Of a stretch of DNA of 64,000 bases, positions 28,894-39,440 are shown piece by piece. The notes below the pieces were generated by a model that was given only the letters and a program-made list of their open reading frames with translations, did not search any database and had not been told where the DNA came from. Numbering within the stretch: the first letter of the stretch is position 1; every line of letters starts with the position of its first letter. Origin of the DNA: Streptomyces galbus (GTDB taxonomy: Bacteria; Actinomycetota; Actinomycetes; Streptomycetales; Streptomycetaceae). Location: assembly GCF_005280195.1 (NCBI RefSeq), contig NZ_SZPR01000001.1, positions 1-64,000 of the forward strand, read 5' to 3'. Both the position numbers and the translations under genes were made by a program.

Positions 28894-29094
28894 TCAGCCC
28901 TCCCTGCGCCCCCGGTTGCTCGGGCGGGAGGCGACCCACGCCCGGACGGTGTCGGCGTACCAGTAGGGTTTGCCGCCCTCCACGTGGTCGGGTGGGGGCA
29001 GCAGGCCGTGTTTGCGGTAGGACCGCACGGTGTCCGGCTGGACCCGGATGTGTGCCGCGATCTCCTTGTAGGACCAGAGCCTTCGGTCGCTCAT
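28894..29094 (-). CDS. Small helix-turn-helix protein (AlpA/MerR-like)
   Basis: 66 aa, a single winged-helix unit: LWSYKEIAAHIRVQPDTVRSYRKHGLLPPPDHVEGGKPYW, then WYADTVRAWVASRP. This fits the helix-turn-helix domain (excisionase/AlpA type) common as small solitary regulators in Streptomyces. The ATG at 29094 is preferred because GGGAGG is correctly spaced from it. No excision or prophage genes are nearby, so a transcriptional or chromosomal role is more likely than excision. Confidence 0.8.
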   Translation of the reverse strand: MSDRRLWSYKEIAAHIRVQPDTVRSYRKHGLLPPPDHVEGGKPYWYADTVRAWVASRPSNRGRREG

Positions 29095-29429
29095 GAGTCG
29101 CACCTCCCTGCGTGCGCGGGCGGCGGCCGGGCGGCCGCCGGGGGGAGCCCGGCGCAGCGCCGTGGATCACCCGGCGGTGATCACGACGTTCGTGCCCGGT
29201 GAACGACCCTCGGTGACCGCTCGCAAGCACCTGTTGACACGCGGTGACACAAGACCCGCGTTCGCGCGACACTTGTGACAGAAGCGGGGTGTTTGTGACG
29301 CGAGCGTCACTCCGGTCCGCAGGACCGGCAAGGGGCGCGGGGAACTGCGCGACCGTCCCACACACACCCGCACCCGGCACCGCACAGCACCCGGCACCCC
29401 CTGACCCGCCCCGCCCGACCGCCGGAGAC
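29095..29429. other. 335-nt intergenic region with inverted repeat and dispersed repeat
   Basis: Contains a 16-nt palindrome GTGACGCGAGCGTCAC (29295-29310) preceded by several gtgaca/ttgtgac strings. At 29330-29354 it holds aggggcgcggggaactgcgc, which I recognise as a very common intergenic Streptomyces repeat. No gene seen. Confidence 0.55.
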
Positions 29430-30347
29430 CTACGCCCCGCAGGACCGCAGGAACGCCCGCGTCCGTACCGCGATCGGCAGCGGGCGGTCCGGCTCGCACG
29501 GGTACATGTCCTGCTCCACGATCGCGAACAGGTCCACGTCCAGCCGCTGCGCGGCCTCCAGCACCGGCCCCAGCTCCGGCACCCCCGACGGCGGTTCGCA
29601 CATCACGCCCTGGGCGACGGCCGGCCCGAACGGCGTCCCCTTGGCCCGCACGTCGGCCAGGACCTCCGGGTCGACCTGCTTGAGGTGCAGGTAGCCGATG
29701 CGCTCGCCGTAGGTCTCGATGAGCTTGACGCTGTCGCCGCCGCAGTACGCGTAGTGCCCGGTGTCCAGGCACAGCGACACGAGGTCGGGGTCGGTGCCGT
29801 CGAGGAGGCGGACGACGTTCTCCTCGGTGTCGACGTGGGTGTCCGCGTGCGGGTGGACCACGATCCGCAGCCCGTACCGCTCGCGCACCTCCCGCCCCAG
29901 CCGCTCGGTCAGCGAGGTGAGGTCGCGCCACTGCCCGGGCGTCAGCGTGGACGGCTCCAGCACCTCGCCCGTCTTGTCGTCGCGCCAGAAGGACGGGATG
30001 ACCACGAGGTGGGACGCGCCCATCGCCCGGGTCAGCGCCGCGATGTCCGCGACGTGCGCCCAGGTCTTCTCCCAGACCGCCTCGCCGTGGTGCAGCCCGG
30101 TGAAGACCGTGCCGGCCGACACCTTCAGGCCACGCCGGGCGGTCTCCTCGGTCAGGACGGCGGGGTCGGTCGGCAGGTACCCGTACGGGCCCAGCTCGAT
30201 CCACTCGTAGCCGGACTGCGCCACCTCGTCGAGGAAGCGCTGCCAGGGCACCTGCGCGGGGTCGTCCGGGAACCAGACGCCCCAGCTGTCGGGGGCCGAA
30301 CCGATCCGGATGCGGGACAGCGAGGGCTGCGGTGACAACGGCGTCAT
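29430..30347 (-). CDS. IolE/IolI-like sugar phosphate isomerase/epimerase
   Basis: 305 aa TIM barrel. Metal-binding segments are RIVVHPHADTHVDTEE, LVSLCLDTGHYAYCGGD, LHLKQVDPEVL and a C-terminal FAIVEQDMYP, as in the xylose-isomerase-like barrels. The family includes inosose dehydratase (IolE) and inosose isomerase (IolI). Its place divergent from the iolC operon makes an IolE or IolI role the best guess. The ATG at 30347 is preceded by CACGCT with 7 nt between and no ribosome binding site, so its mRNA may be leaderless. Confidence 0.85.
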   Translation of the reverse strand: MTPLSPQPSLSRIRIGSAPDSWGVWFPDDPAQVPWQRFLDEVAQSGYEWIELGPYGYLPTDPAVLTEETARRGLKVSAGTVFTGLHHGEAVWEKTWAHVADIAALTRAMGASHLVVIPSFWRDDKTGEVLEPSTLTPGQWRDLTSLTERLGREVRERYGLRIVVHPHADTHVDTEENVVRLLDGTDPDLVSLCLDTGHYAYCGGDSVKLIETYGERIGYLHLKQVDPEVLADVRAKGTPFGPAVAQGVMCEPPSGVPELGPVLEAAQRLDVDLFAIVEQDMYPCEPDRPLPIAVRTRAFLRSCGA

Positions 30348-30377
30348 GGCCGTCAGCGTGCGGTCTTCCCCCAGGGG

Positions 30378-30441
30378 TGTCAAGGGCTGGTCCGAATGTC
30401 TGGACAAAACATTGACAGGGCTCGGTGGGCGGGGCTAGAAA
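30378..30441. promoter_or_regulatory. Divergent inositol-operon promoters with central palindrome
   Basis: Minus strand: TTGACA (30383-30378), 17-nt spacer, CACGCT, then the iolE-like ATG. Plus strand: TTGACA (30412-30417), 18-nt spacer, TAGAAA (30436-30441) ahead of iolC. Between the two -35 boxes lies TGTCTGGACA (30397-30406), with TGTC/GACA arms of GntR-operator style. One bound regulator there could control both directions; no regulator gene is adjacent. Confidence 0.6.
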
Positions 30442-30521
30442 GCCGTGAGAGCCGGTACGGGGTACACCCCCGAAAACCACCCGGCCACGGACCGGGAGCG
30501 TCCTGACGTGAAGGGAACTCG

Positions 30522-31472
30522 ATGGCGTACGACCTGATCACCATGGGGCGGATCGGGGTGGACCTCTATCCGCTGCAGACGGGTGTCCCGCTCCCGCAGG
30601 TCACGTCCTTCGGGAAGTTCCTGGGCGGCTCGGCGACCAACGTCGCGGTGGCCGCGGCGCGCCTCGGACGCGAGGTGGCCGTCATCACCCGCACCGGCGA
30701 CGACCCCTTCGGCACGTACCTGCACGAGGCCCTGCGCGGCTTCGGCGTCGACGACCGCTGGGTCACCGCGGTGCCCGGGCTGCCCACCCCGGTGACGTTC
30801 TGCGAGGTCTTCCCGCCGGACGACTTCCCGCTGTACTTCTACCGGCAGCCCAAGGCCCCCGACCTGGAGATCGACGCCCACGACCTCGACCTGGACGCCG
30901 TCCGCGACACCCGCGTCTTCTGGGTGACCGGCACCGGCCTGAGCGAGGAACCGAGCCGTACGGCGACGCTGGCCGCGCTCGCCCACCGCGCCCGGTCCGG
31001 CACGACGGTCTTCGACCTCGACTGGCGGCCCATGTTCTGGCGGGACCCGGAGTCGGCCTGCCCCTTCTACGCCGAGGCACTGCGCCACACCACCGTCGCC
31101 GTCGGCAACCTCGACGAGGTCGAGGTGGCCACCGGGGTGCGCGAACCGCACGCCGCCGCCCGCGCCCTGCTGGACGCCGGCGTCGAGCTCGCCGTGGTCA
31201 AGCAGGGACCCAAGGGTGTCCTGGCCGTCAGCCGTACGGGTGAGTCCGCCGAGGTGCCGCCGCTGCCGGTGACCGTGCTCAACGGCCTCGGCGCGGGCGA
31301 CGCGTTCGGCGGCTCCCTCTGCCACGGCCTGCTCGCGGGCTGGGACCTGGAGAAGACCATGCGCCACGCCAACGCGGCGGGGGCCATCGTGGCCTCCCGC
31401 CTGGAGTGCTCCTCGGCGATGCCCACCGCCGGCGAGATCGAGGCCGCGGTCGCGGCGGGAGCGGTGCTGTGA
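30522..31472 (+). CDS. iolC: 5-dehydro-2-deoxygluconokinase
   Basis: 316 aa PfkB-family sugar kinase. It has FLGGSATNVAVAAARLG (substrate motif), FDLDWRPMFW and NGLGAGDAFGGSLCHGLL (catalytic Asp and anion hole). IolC phosphorylates 2-deoxy-5-keto-gluconate. First gene of an inositol operon iolC-aldolase-iolB-iolD-iolA; its stop overlaps the next start by 4 nt. Confidence 0.92.
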   Translation: MAYDLITMGRIGVDLYPLQTGVPLPQVTSFGKFLGGSATNVAVAAARLGREVAVITRTGDDPFGTYLHEALRGFGVDDRWVTAVPGLPTPVTFCEVFPPDDFPLYFYRQPKAPDLEIDAHDLDLDAVRDTRVFWVTGTGLSEEPSRTATLAALAHRARSGTTVFDLDWRPMFWRDPESACPFYAEALRHTTVAVGNLDEVEVATGVREPHAAARALLDAGVELAVVKQGPKGVLAVSRTGESAEVPPLPVTVLNGLGAGDAFGGSLCHGLLAGWDLEKTMRHANAAGAIVASRLECSSAMPTAGEIEAAVAAGAVL

Positions 31473-32491
31473 GGGCCGGCCGCGTGGAGGGCGCCACCCC
31501 GGGCCACGCGTCCACGGCCTCCGCCGCCGCCCCCGCCTCCAGCCCCGCCTCTCCCTCCACCCCCAGCCCGCCCACCGCCCCCTCCACCGCGCCCGGCATC
31601 CCCCCGGTGGACGTCGCCGAGCTGGTCCGGCTGCGCACCCGGCACCCCGAGGCGATCGCGGAGGCCGCCGCCCGCCGCACCCGGCGTCCGCTGCTCGGCC
31701 CGTCCGGGCGGCTGATGATCCTGGCCGCCGACCACCCGGCCCGCGGCGCCCTCGGTGTCGGCGGCCGGAAGTTCGCCATGGCCAACCGGGCCGACCTGCT
31801 GGGACGGCTGTGCCTGGCGCTGTCCCGCCCCGGTGTGGACGGCGTCCTCGCGACCGCCGATATCCTGGACGACCTGCTGCTGCTCGGCGCGCTGGACGGC
31901 AAGGTCGTGATGGGCTCGATGAACCGGGGCGGCCTGCAAGGGGCCTCGTTCGAACTGGACGACCGCTTCACCGGCCACCGCCCCGAGGACCTCGCGCGCC
32001 TCGGCTTCGACGCGGGCAAGCTGCTGCTGCGCATCGACTACGACGACCCGGGCTCGCTGAACACCCTGGAGTCCACCGCCCGGGCCGTCGACGAGATGGC
32101 CGCGCGCCGACTGCCGCTGTTCGTCGAGCCGTTCATCAGCCGGCGCGGCCCGGACGGCAGGCTGCGCAACGACCTGTCGGCCGAGGCCGTCACCCGGTCC
32201 ATCGCCATCGCCTCGGGCCTGGGCGGCAGTTCGGCGTACACCTGGCTGAAGGTGCCGGTCACCGAGGACCCGGACGACATGGCCGAGGTGATGGCGGCCT
32301 CGACGCTGCCCGCCGTCCTCCTGGGCGGCGACATAGGGGACGCCGCCGGGAACCAGGCCGCCGCCTACGAGAAGTGGCGCGGCGCGCTGCACCTGCCGAC
32401 CGTGCGCGGCCTGGTCGTGGGCCGTTCGCTGCTGTACCCGGCCGACGGGGACGTGGCCGCCGCCGTGGACACCGCCGTAGGACTGCTGTGA
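31469..32491 (+). CDS. Cgl0158-type (beta/alpha)8-barrel aldolase (IolJ-like role)
   Basis: 340 aa. From about residue 47 onward it fits the class I aldolase-like barrel found in actinobacterial inositol clusters (MILAADHPARGALGVGG, LLRIDYDDPGSLNTLEST, YTWLKVPVTEDPDDM with a possible Schiff-base Lys, LLGGDIGDAAG). It probably cleaves the phosphorylated 2-deoxy-5-keto-gluconate made by IolC. The GTG start at 31469 gives a 46-residue Ala/Ser/Pro-rich N-terminal extension; an alternative GTG at 31607 would remove it but has no ribosome binding site, whereas GGGAG precedes 31469. Confidence 0.82.
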   Translation: MRAGRVEGATPGHASTASAAAPASSPASPSTPSPPTAPSTAPGIPPVDVAELVRLRTRHPEAIAEAAARRTRRPLLGPSGRLMILAADHPARGALGVGGRKFAMANRADLLGRLCLALSRPGVDGVLATADILDDLLLLGALDGKVVMGSMNRGGLQGASFELDDRFTGHRPEDLARLGFDAGKLLLRIDYDDPGSLNTLESTARAVDEMAARRLPLFVEPFISRRGPDGRLRNDLSAEAVTRSIAIASGLGGSSAYTWLKVPVTEDPDDMAEVMAASTLPAVLLGGDIGDAAGNQAAAYEKWRGALHLPTVRGLVVGRSLLYPADGDVAAAVDTAVGLL

Positions 32492-32498
32492 GGGCCGT

Positions 32499-33311
32499 AT
32501 GAGCACAGGGCTGTATCTTCCGCGCGGCAGTGCCGCCGACGGGCACTACGCGCTCGACGTCGGCCCGGAGCGGGCCGGCTGGTCGCACAGCGCGCTGCGG
32601 GTCGTGGAGCTGGAGCCGGGGGGTACCCACACCTTCACCAGCGGGGACAGCGAGTGGATCGTGCTTCCGCTGCGGGGCGGCTGTACGGTGCGCACAGACG
32701 GCCACGAGTTCCAACTCCTGGGCCGGGACAGCGTGTTCGCCGGAGTCTCGGACTTCGCGTACGTGCCCCGGGACGCCCAGGCCCAGATCGCCTCCGGCGC
32801 GGGAGGCCGCTTCGCCCTGGCAGGAGCGAAGTGCGAGCGACGACTCCCCGCCCGCTACGGCCCCGCGCCGGAGGTTCCCGTCGAGCGGCGGGGCAGCGGC
32901 ACCTGCGAGCGGCACGTCCGCAACTTCGCCTCCGCGGACGCCTTCGACTGCGACAAGCTGATCGCGGTCGAGGTGGTCACGCCCGGCGGCAACTGGTCGT
33001 CGTACCCGCCGCACAAGCACGACGAGGACCGGCCCGGCGAGGAGTCGCGGCTGGAGGAGATCTACTACTTCGAGATCGACGGCCCGGGCGGCTTCGGCTA
33101 CCAGCGCGTGTTCCCCTCCCGCGAGGGCGGCGCCGACGTCCTGGCCGAGGTCCGCTCCGGCGACGCGGTCCTCGTCCCCGACGGCTGGCACGGCCCGTCG
33201 ATCGCGCAGCCCGGCCACGACATGTACTACCTGAACGTCATGGCGGGTCCCGGCGCCACCCGCGAGTGGCGGATCTGCTTCCACCCGGACCACACGGAGG
33301 GGTACCGATGA
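32499..33311 (+). CDS. iolB: 5-deoxy-glucuronate isomerase
   Basis: 270 aa, bicupin KduI/IolB family. Metal-ligand segments WSSYPPHKHDEDRP, EEIYYFEIDGPGGFGYQRVF and VPDGWHGPSIAQPGHDMYYLNVMAGP are clear. It isomerises 5-deoxy-glucuronate to 2-deoxy-5-keto-gluconate in inositol breakdown. It starts 7 nt after the aldolase and overlaps iolD by 4 nt. Confidence 0.94.
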   Translation: MSTGLYLPRGSAADGHYALDVGPERAGWSHSALRVVELEPGGTHTFTSGDSEWIVLPLRGGCTVRTDGHEFQLLGRDSVFAGVSDFAYVPRDAQAQIASGAGGRFALAGAKCERRLPARYGPAPEVPVERRGSGTCERHVRNFASADAFDCDKLIAVEVVTPGGNWSSYPPHKHDEDRPGEESRLEEIYYFEIDGPGGFGYQRVFPSREGGADVLAEVRSGDAVLVPDGWHGPSIAQPGHDMYYLNVMAGPGATREWRICFHPDHTEGYR

Positions 33312-35185
33312 CCACCCGTCTGACCGTCGCGCAAGCGCTGGTCCGCTTCCTCGCCGCGCAGTACACCGAACGCGACGGCGAACGCCGCCGGCTGATCGGC
33401 GCCACCTGGGGCATCTTCGGCCACGGCAACGTCGCCGGCCTCGGCCAGGCGCTGGTGGAGTACGCCGACGTGATGCCGTACCACCAGGGCCGCAACGAGC
33501 AGTCGATGGTGCACGCGGCCGTCGGCTACGCCCGCCAGTCGAACCGGCTGTCCACCCACGCGGTGACGACGTCGATCGGCCCGGGCGCGACCAACCTGGT
33601 CACCGGTGCGGCCCTCGCCACCATCAACCACCTGCCCGTCCTCCTGCTGCCCGGCGACATCTTCGCGACCCGCCCGGCCGACCCCGTGCTCCAGCAGCTC
33701 GAGGTGCCGTACGCGGGGGACGTGTCGGTCAACGACGCCCTGCGCCCGGTGTCGCGCTACTTCGACCGGGTCGTGCGGCCCGAGGCCCTGATCCCGGCGG
33801 CCCTGCAGGCCGTGCGGGTGCTGACCGACCCGGTGGAGACGGGCGCGGTCACCCTCGCCCTGCCGCAGGACGTGCAGGCCGAGGCGTACGACTGGCCGGA
33901 CGACTTCTTCGCCGAGCGGACCTGGACGGTGCGCCGCCCGGGCGCCGACCCGGCCGAGCTGGCCGAGGCGGTGCGGGCCCTGCGTGCCGCGCGGCGGCCG
34001 CTGGTCGTCGCGGGCGGCGGGGTCCACCACAGCCGCGCCGAGGAGGCGCTCGCCGCCTTCGCGGGCGCCACCGGCATCCCGGTCGCCTCCACCCAGGCCG
34101 GCAAGGGCTCGCTGCGGTACGACCACCCGCAGGACGTCGGCGGCATCGGGCACACCGGCACCGCGACCGCCGACGAACTCGCCCGCACCGCCGACCTGGT
34201 GATCGGCGTCGGCACCCGCTGGACCGACTTCACCACCGCCTCCGGCACCCTCTTCGCCCACCCGGACGTGCGCTTCCTCAACCTCAACATCGCCCCGGTC
34301 GACGGCCACAAGCTCTCCGGGACCCCGCTGGTCGCGGACGCCCGCAGCGGCCTGGAGGCGCTGACCGAGGCGCTCCTGGTGCACGGCCACCGGGTCGCCG
34401 ACTCCTACGCCGCCGAGTACACCGAGGACAAGGCGCGGTGGGAGCAGCGCGTCGACGCCTGCTACGCGGCCGAGGAGCCGGACGTACGCCCCACGCAGCC
34501 GCAGGTGCTCGGCGCGTTGGACGCGCTCGTGGACGAGTCGGACGTCGTGATCAACGCGGCCGGCTCGCTCCCCGGCGACCTGCACAAGCTGTGGCGGGCG
34601 CGCTCGCGGGACCAGTACCACCTGGAGTACGGCTACTCCTGCATGGGCTACGAGATCCCGGCCGCGATCGGCGTGAAGCTGGCCGCCCCCGAGCGGAACG
34701 TGTGGGCGCTGGTCGGCGACGGCACGTACCTGATGATGCCGACGGAGATCGTCACGGCCGTGCAGGAGGGCGTCGCGATCAAGGTGCTGCTCCTGCAGAA
34801 CCACGGCTACGCCTCCATCGGCGGGCTGTCGGAGGAGACCGGCGGCGAGCGCTACGGCACCGCCTACCGCTACCGGGCGGCCGACGGCACCTTCACCGGG
34901 GAGCCGCTGCCCGTCGACCTCGCCGCCAACGCCGCCAGCCTCGGCATGCGGGTGCTGCGCGCGCGTACCGTCCGCGACCTGCGCGCGGCGCTGGCCGAGG
35001 CGCGCGCCGCCGACACTCCCACTTGTGTCTACGTGGAGACCGAAACGGCAGACACTGTGTCGGGCGCGCCTCCGGCGCAGGCCTGGTGGGATGTTCCTGT
35101 GGCCGCGACCGCGACCCGACCGTCGGCGGTCAAGGCCCGTGAGCTGTACGAACGGCACGTCTCGACCCGACGCCGCCATCTGTGA
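33308..35185 (+). CDS. iolD: 3D-(3,5/4)-trihydroxycyclohexane-1,2-dione acylhydrolase (decyclizing)
   Basis: 625 aa thiamine-diphosphate enzyme. GRNEQSMVHAAVGYAR carries the TPP-activating Glu, and GDGTYLMMPTEIVTAVQEG is the TPP/Mg-binding motif; the central domain (VVAGGGVHHSRAEEAL) is as in acetolactate-synthase-like enzymes. IolD opens the ring to give 5-deoxy-glucuronate. Its start overlaps the iolB stop. Confidence 0.94.
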   Translation: MTTRLTVAQALVRFLAAQYTERDGERRRLIGATWGIFGHGNVAGLGQALVEYADVMPYHQGRNEQSMVHAAVGYARQSNRLSTHAVTTSIGPGATNLVTGAALATINHLPVLLLPGDIFATRPADPVLQQLEVPYAGDVSVNDALRPVSRYFDRVVRPEALIPAALQAVRVLTDPVETGAVTLALPQDVQAEAYDWPDDFFAERTWTVRRPGADPAELAEAVRALRAARRPLVVAGGGVHHSRAEEALAAFAGATGIPVASTQAGKGSLRYDHPQDVGGIGHTGTATADELARTADLVIGVGTRWTDFTTASGTLFAHPDVRFLNLNIAPVDGHKLSGTPLVADARSGLEALTEALLVHGHRVADSYAAEYTEDKARWEQRVDACYAAEEPDVRPTQPQVLGALDALVDESDVVINAAGSLPGDLHKLWRARSRDQYHLEYGYSCMGYEIPAAIGVKLAAPERNVWALVGDGTYLMMPTEIVTAVQEGVAIKVLLLQNHGYASIGGLSEETGGERYGTAYRYRAADGTFTGEPLPVDLAANAASLGMRVLRARTVRDLRAALAEARAADTPTCVYVETETADTVSGAPPAQAWWDVPVAATATRPSAVKARELYERHVSTRRRHL

Positions 35186-35199
35186 AGGAGCAACTGGGC

Positions 35200-36702
<1,503 letters not shown>

Positions 36703-36713
36703 CCCCACGGCGG

Positions 36714-36754
36714 CGGTGCGCCGCTCCACCCCGCGGGGGAGGAGCGGCGCACCG
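36714..36754. terminator. Bidirectional terminator after mmsA
   Basis: CGGTGCGCCGCTCC (36714-36727) pairs perfectly with GGAGCGGCGCACCG (36741-36754), loop 13 nt, between convergent mmsA and the lipoprotein gene. Confidence 0.85.
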
Positions 36755-36759
36755 GCGTG

Positions 36760-37632
36760 TCACTGGCCGAGCGCCTTGTCCCGCTGCGCCCGGACCTGCT
36801 CGGTCAGGTCGGCGGTGTCGGAGGCGGGCGGCGCCGTGATCGGCCGGGTCGCGCCGAACTTCAGGAAGTCGATGGTCACGTCCATGCCCGCGCCGCTCTG
36901 CTTGACCCGCACGGGCAGGTCCTTGCCGTCGACCCAGACGTCGTAGGTGACCCTGCCGCCGCCGGCCTGCAGGGCACCCAGGGCTGCCTTCTTCTCGGCC
37001 GGGGTCAGCTTCGAGCCGTTGATCTGCTCGGCGCCGACGCTGCCCCGGTAGTGCTCGGCCCTCCGGCCGAGGACCTTCTCCTCGCCGAGGTCCTTCACGT
37101 CCTTGGACGCGCCGATGTAGCGCAGGCCCGTGGTCGGGTCGGCGTTGTCGGCGATGTTGTCCGCGCCGGCCTCGCCGACGACGGCGGAGACGTCGATGCG
37201 CATCCAGTGCTTGCCCTCGAGCGGGCCGCTCGGCTGCGGGTCGACGCCGTAGTAGTAGGCGCCGTCGACCATCTTGACCTGCGTCGTCGGGTCGTCCTGC
37301 ACGGACGACATCTGGGCCGCCGCGGTGTCCATCAGGACGTCCATGGCGGCGCCGTCGCCCCAGGAGTAGGTGCCGTTCATGGTGACCGGCCGGCCGCCGG
37401 TCGCCGTCAGCGACATCGTCGTGGCGACCTGCGCCGAGCCCGCCTGCGCGGTCCGGTCGGTCGCGCGGGTCAGCGCGGCCATGATCTGGCCGGAGCTCTT
37501 CCCGACGGCCGCCCCGGCCTTCCTGCCGGTGTCCTCCGCGGTGTCCTTCGCCGACCCGCCACCGCACGCGGTGGTCGCCACCAGAGCCGCCGTGGCCATG
37601 CCCAGCCAGGCAGCCGTGTACCTCGGCCTCAT
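36760..37632 (-). CDS. Secreted lipoprotein (LppX/LprG-like)
   Basis: 290 aa. A lipoprotein signal peptide ends in VATTAC with the lipid-bearing Cys at residue 23. The mature part fits the LppX/LprAFG type fold ([45 protein letters not shown]). Such proteins carry lipids or sense the envelope. The ATG at 37632 has a GGGGGG-rich ribosome binding site; the longer frame is not needed. It is monocistronic between two terminators/promoters. Confidence 0.85.
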   Translation of the reverse strand: MRPRYTAAWLGMATAALVATTACGGGSAKDTAEDTGRKAGAAVGKSSGQIMAALTRATDRTAQAGSAQVATTMSLTATGGRPVTMNGTYSWGDGAAMDVLMDTAAAQMSSVQDDPTTQVKMVDGAYYYGVDPQPSGPLEGKHWMRIDVSAVVGEAGADNIADNADPTTGLRYIGASKDVKDLGEEKVLGRRAEHYRGSVGAEQINGSKLTPAEKKAALGALQAGGGRVTYDVWVDGKDLPVRVKQSGAGMDVTIDFLKFGATRPITAPPASDTADLTEQVRAQRDKALGQ

Positions 37633-37797
37633 GAGTCCCCCCTGCTGTGAACCGTCTGTGATCTCCGACTGTATCGGGCGCCGCCGGCAACCCCGCGCCC
37701 GGATTTTTCGTCCGCGCGCGCTGCGGTTCCCGCACGCCCCAATCCGCCGGGTGTTGCGGCCCCTCCCTGCCGAATGCGCGATCAAAGGCGCCGCCCG

Positions 37798-37854
37798 CCT
37801 ACGGATTCCGTAGGTAAACAGCTATTGACGTGGCGGTTTTCGTCGGGGTTCGAT
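37798..37854 (+). promoter_or_regulatory. Palindrome and promoter upstream of the APC permease
   Basis: CCTACGGATTCCGTAGG (37798-37814) is a perfect inverted repeat with a 1-nt centre. Ten nt later comes TTGACG (37825-37830), an 18-nt spacer and TTCGAT (37849-37854). The layout suggests an operator next to a promoter. Confidence 0.5.
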
Positions 37855-37908
37855 GCGGCATCGCCCCACTCATCGGAGGCATCCGCACGAGTCGATCGGA
37901 ACCGCTTG

Positions 37909-39309
37909 ATGACCGACACGCTCCGCCCCGTCGCCACCCCCGTAGCTCAGGCCCCGGACCAGGGCCCTCAGAAGCTGAAGCGTTCCATCGGCGTCGTCGG
38001 CGGCACCCTGCTGACGCTCTCCTGCGTGACCCCCGCCTCCACCCTGTTCGTCGTCGTCCCCGACCTGTTCGGCACGCTCGGCACCGCCACCGCCGTGACC
38101 ATCGCCATCGGCTCCCTCCTCTGTATCGCCGTGGCGTTCTGTTACTCCGAGCTCGGCACCCTGATCCCCAGCGCCGGCGGCGAGTACGCGATGGTGTCCA
38201 CGCTGGCCGGACGGCTCGCGGGCTGGCTGGTCTTCGTGCTCTCCCTGCTGGTCGTGATGATCGTCCCGCCGGTGATCGCGATGGGCACGGCGGACTACCT
38301 CGCCCCGATCGTCCACCTCGACCCGTCGATGACGGGCGCCGGCGTCATGCTCCTCGCCACCCTCGCCGGCCTGCTCGACCTGCGGGCCAACGCCTGGATC
38401 ACCGGCATCTTCCTGGTCCTGGAGGTCATCGCGGCCGCCCTCGTCGCGGTGCTCGGCTTCTCCCACGGGCACCGGGGGATGGGCAGCCTGGTGTCGATGG
38501 AGGTGGCCGGCGCGGACGGCCACGCGGACACCGTGACGGCCATGCTCGTGGTCTCCGGCCTCGCCATCGCCCTGTTCATCACCCAGGGCTTCTCGACCGC
38601 CGTCTACCTCTCCGAGGAGCTGGAGAACCCCCGCCGCTCCGTCGCCCGCACGGTCCTCGCCACCCTCGCCATCTCCTCGGTGATCATCCTGGTCCCGGTC
38701 GTCGCGATCACCCTGGGCGCCTCCGACCTCTCCGAGCTGACCGGCGGCGACATCGGCTCCATGGTCACCGCCTGGTCCAACACCGCCGTCGGCACCTTCG
38801 TCAGCCTCTGCGTGGCGCTCGCGATCATCAACGCCGGCATCGTCATGGTCATCCAGAACTCCCGCGTCCTGTTCGCCTCCGCCCGCGACAAGGCGTGGCC
38901 CGAGCCGGTCAACGCCGTCTTCTCCAAGCTCGGCCGCTTCGGCTCGCCCTGGGTCGCCACGCTCGCCGTCGGCGTCCCCGGCGCGCTGCTCTGCTTCGTC
39001 GACCTGGACACCCTGTACGGCGTGACGGGCGTCTCCGTGACCGGCATGTACCTGCTGGTCGCCGTCGCCGCCCTGCTGTCCCGGCGCGGCGCCCACCGCC
39101 ACACCGCCGCCTGGCGGATGCCGCTGTGGCCCGCCGTGCCGGTGCTGCTGATCGTGGTCCTCGCCTACATCCTCACCCAGCAGGACACCAGCTACCTGCT
39201 GTGGACCGGCGGCATCACCGCGGTCGCGACCCTGTACTGGGCGCTGTACCTGCGCCCGCGCAAGGAGACCCGCTGGCTGGTGTCCCTGCCGGAGGACGAG
39301 CAGGGCTGA
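37909..39309 (+). CDS. APC-family amino acid permease
   Basis: 466 aa with about 12 membrane spans. It has the family N-terminal segment RSIGVVGGTLLTLSCVTPASTLFVV and SAGGEYAMVSTLAGRLAGW, plus YLSEELENPRRSVARTVL. It takes up an amino acid or amine by proton symport; the substrate is unknown. The ATG at 37909 lies 8 nt after GGAA; the N-terminal extension to 37774 crosses the palindrome and promoter and is rejected. Confidence 0.9.
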   Translation: MTDTLRPVATPVAQAPDQGPQKLKRSIGVVGGTLLTLSCVTPASTLFVVVPDLFGTLGTATAVTIAIGSLLCIAVAFCYSELGTLIPSAGGEYAMVSTLAGRLAGWLVFVLSLLVVMIVPPVIAMGTADYLAPIVHLDPSMTGAGVMLLATLAGLLDLRANAWITGIFLVLEVIAAALVAVLGFSHGHRGMGSLVSMEVAGADGHADTVTAMLVVSGLAIALFITQGFSTAVYLSEELENPRRSVARTVLATLAISSVIILVPVVAITLGASDLSELTGGDIGSMVTAWSNTAVGTFVSLCVALAIINAGIVMVIQNSRVLFASARDKAWPEPVNAVFSKLGRFGSPWVATLAVGVPGALLCFVDLDTLYGVTGVSVTGMYLLVAVAALLSRRGAHRHTAAWRMPLWPAVPVLLIVVLAYILTQQDTSYLLWTGGITAVATLYWALYLRPRKETRWLVSLPEDEQG

Positions 39310-39328
39310 GCCCGCGGGGAAGGGCCGC

Positions 39329-39354
39329 TCGCGTACCGCGGACGCGGTACGCGA
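39329..39354. terminator. Terminator after the APC permease
   Basis: TCGCGTACCGCG (39329-39340) and CGCGGTACGCGA (39343-39354) are perfect inverted arms 2 nt apart, 20 nt after the stop. Confidence 0.75.
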
Positions 39355-39440
39355 CCGCCCCGCCGTACCCCGGTGGGAGGGCCCCCGGATCAGCCCCCGG
39401 TCGGCACCGCCCCGGCGGGGGCGGCCCGTACCGTTGACGC

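Noticed and set aside
28894..29094. Excisionase of an integrated element
   Set aside because: No integrase, tRNA gene or attachment-site repeats nearby.
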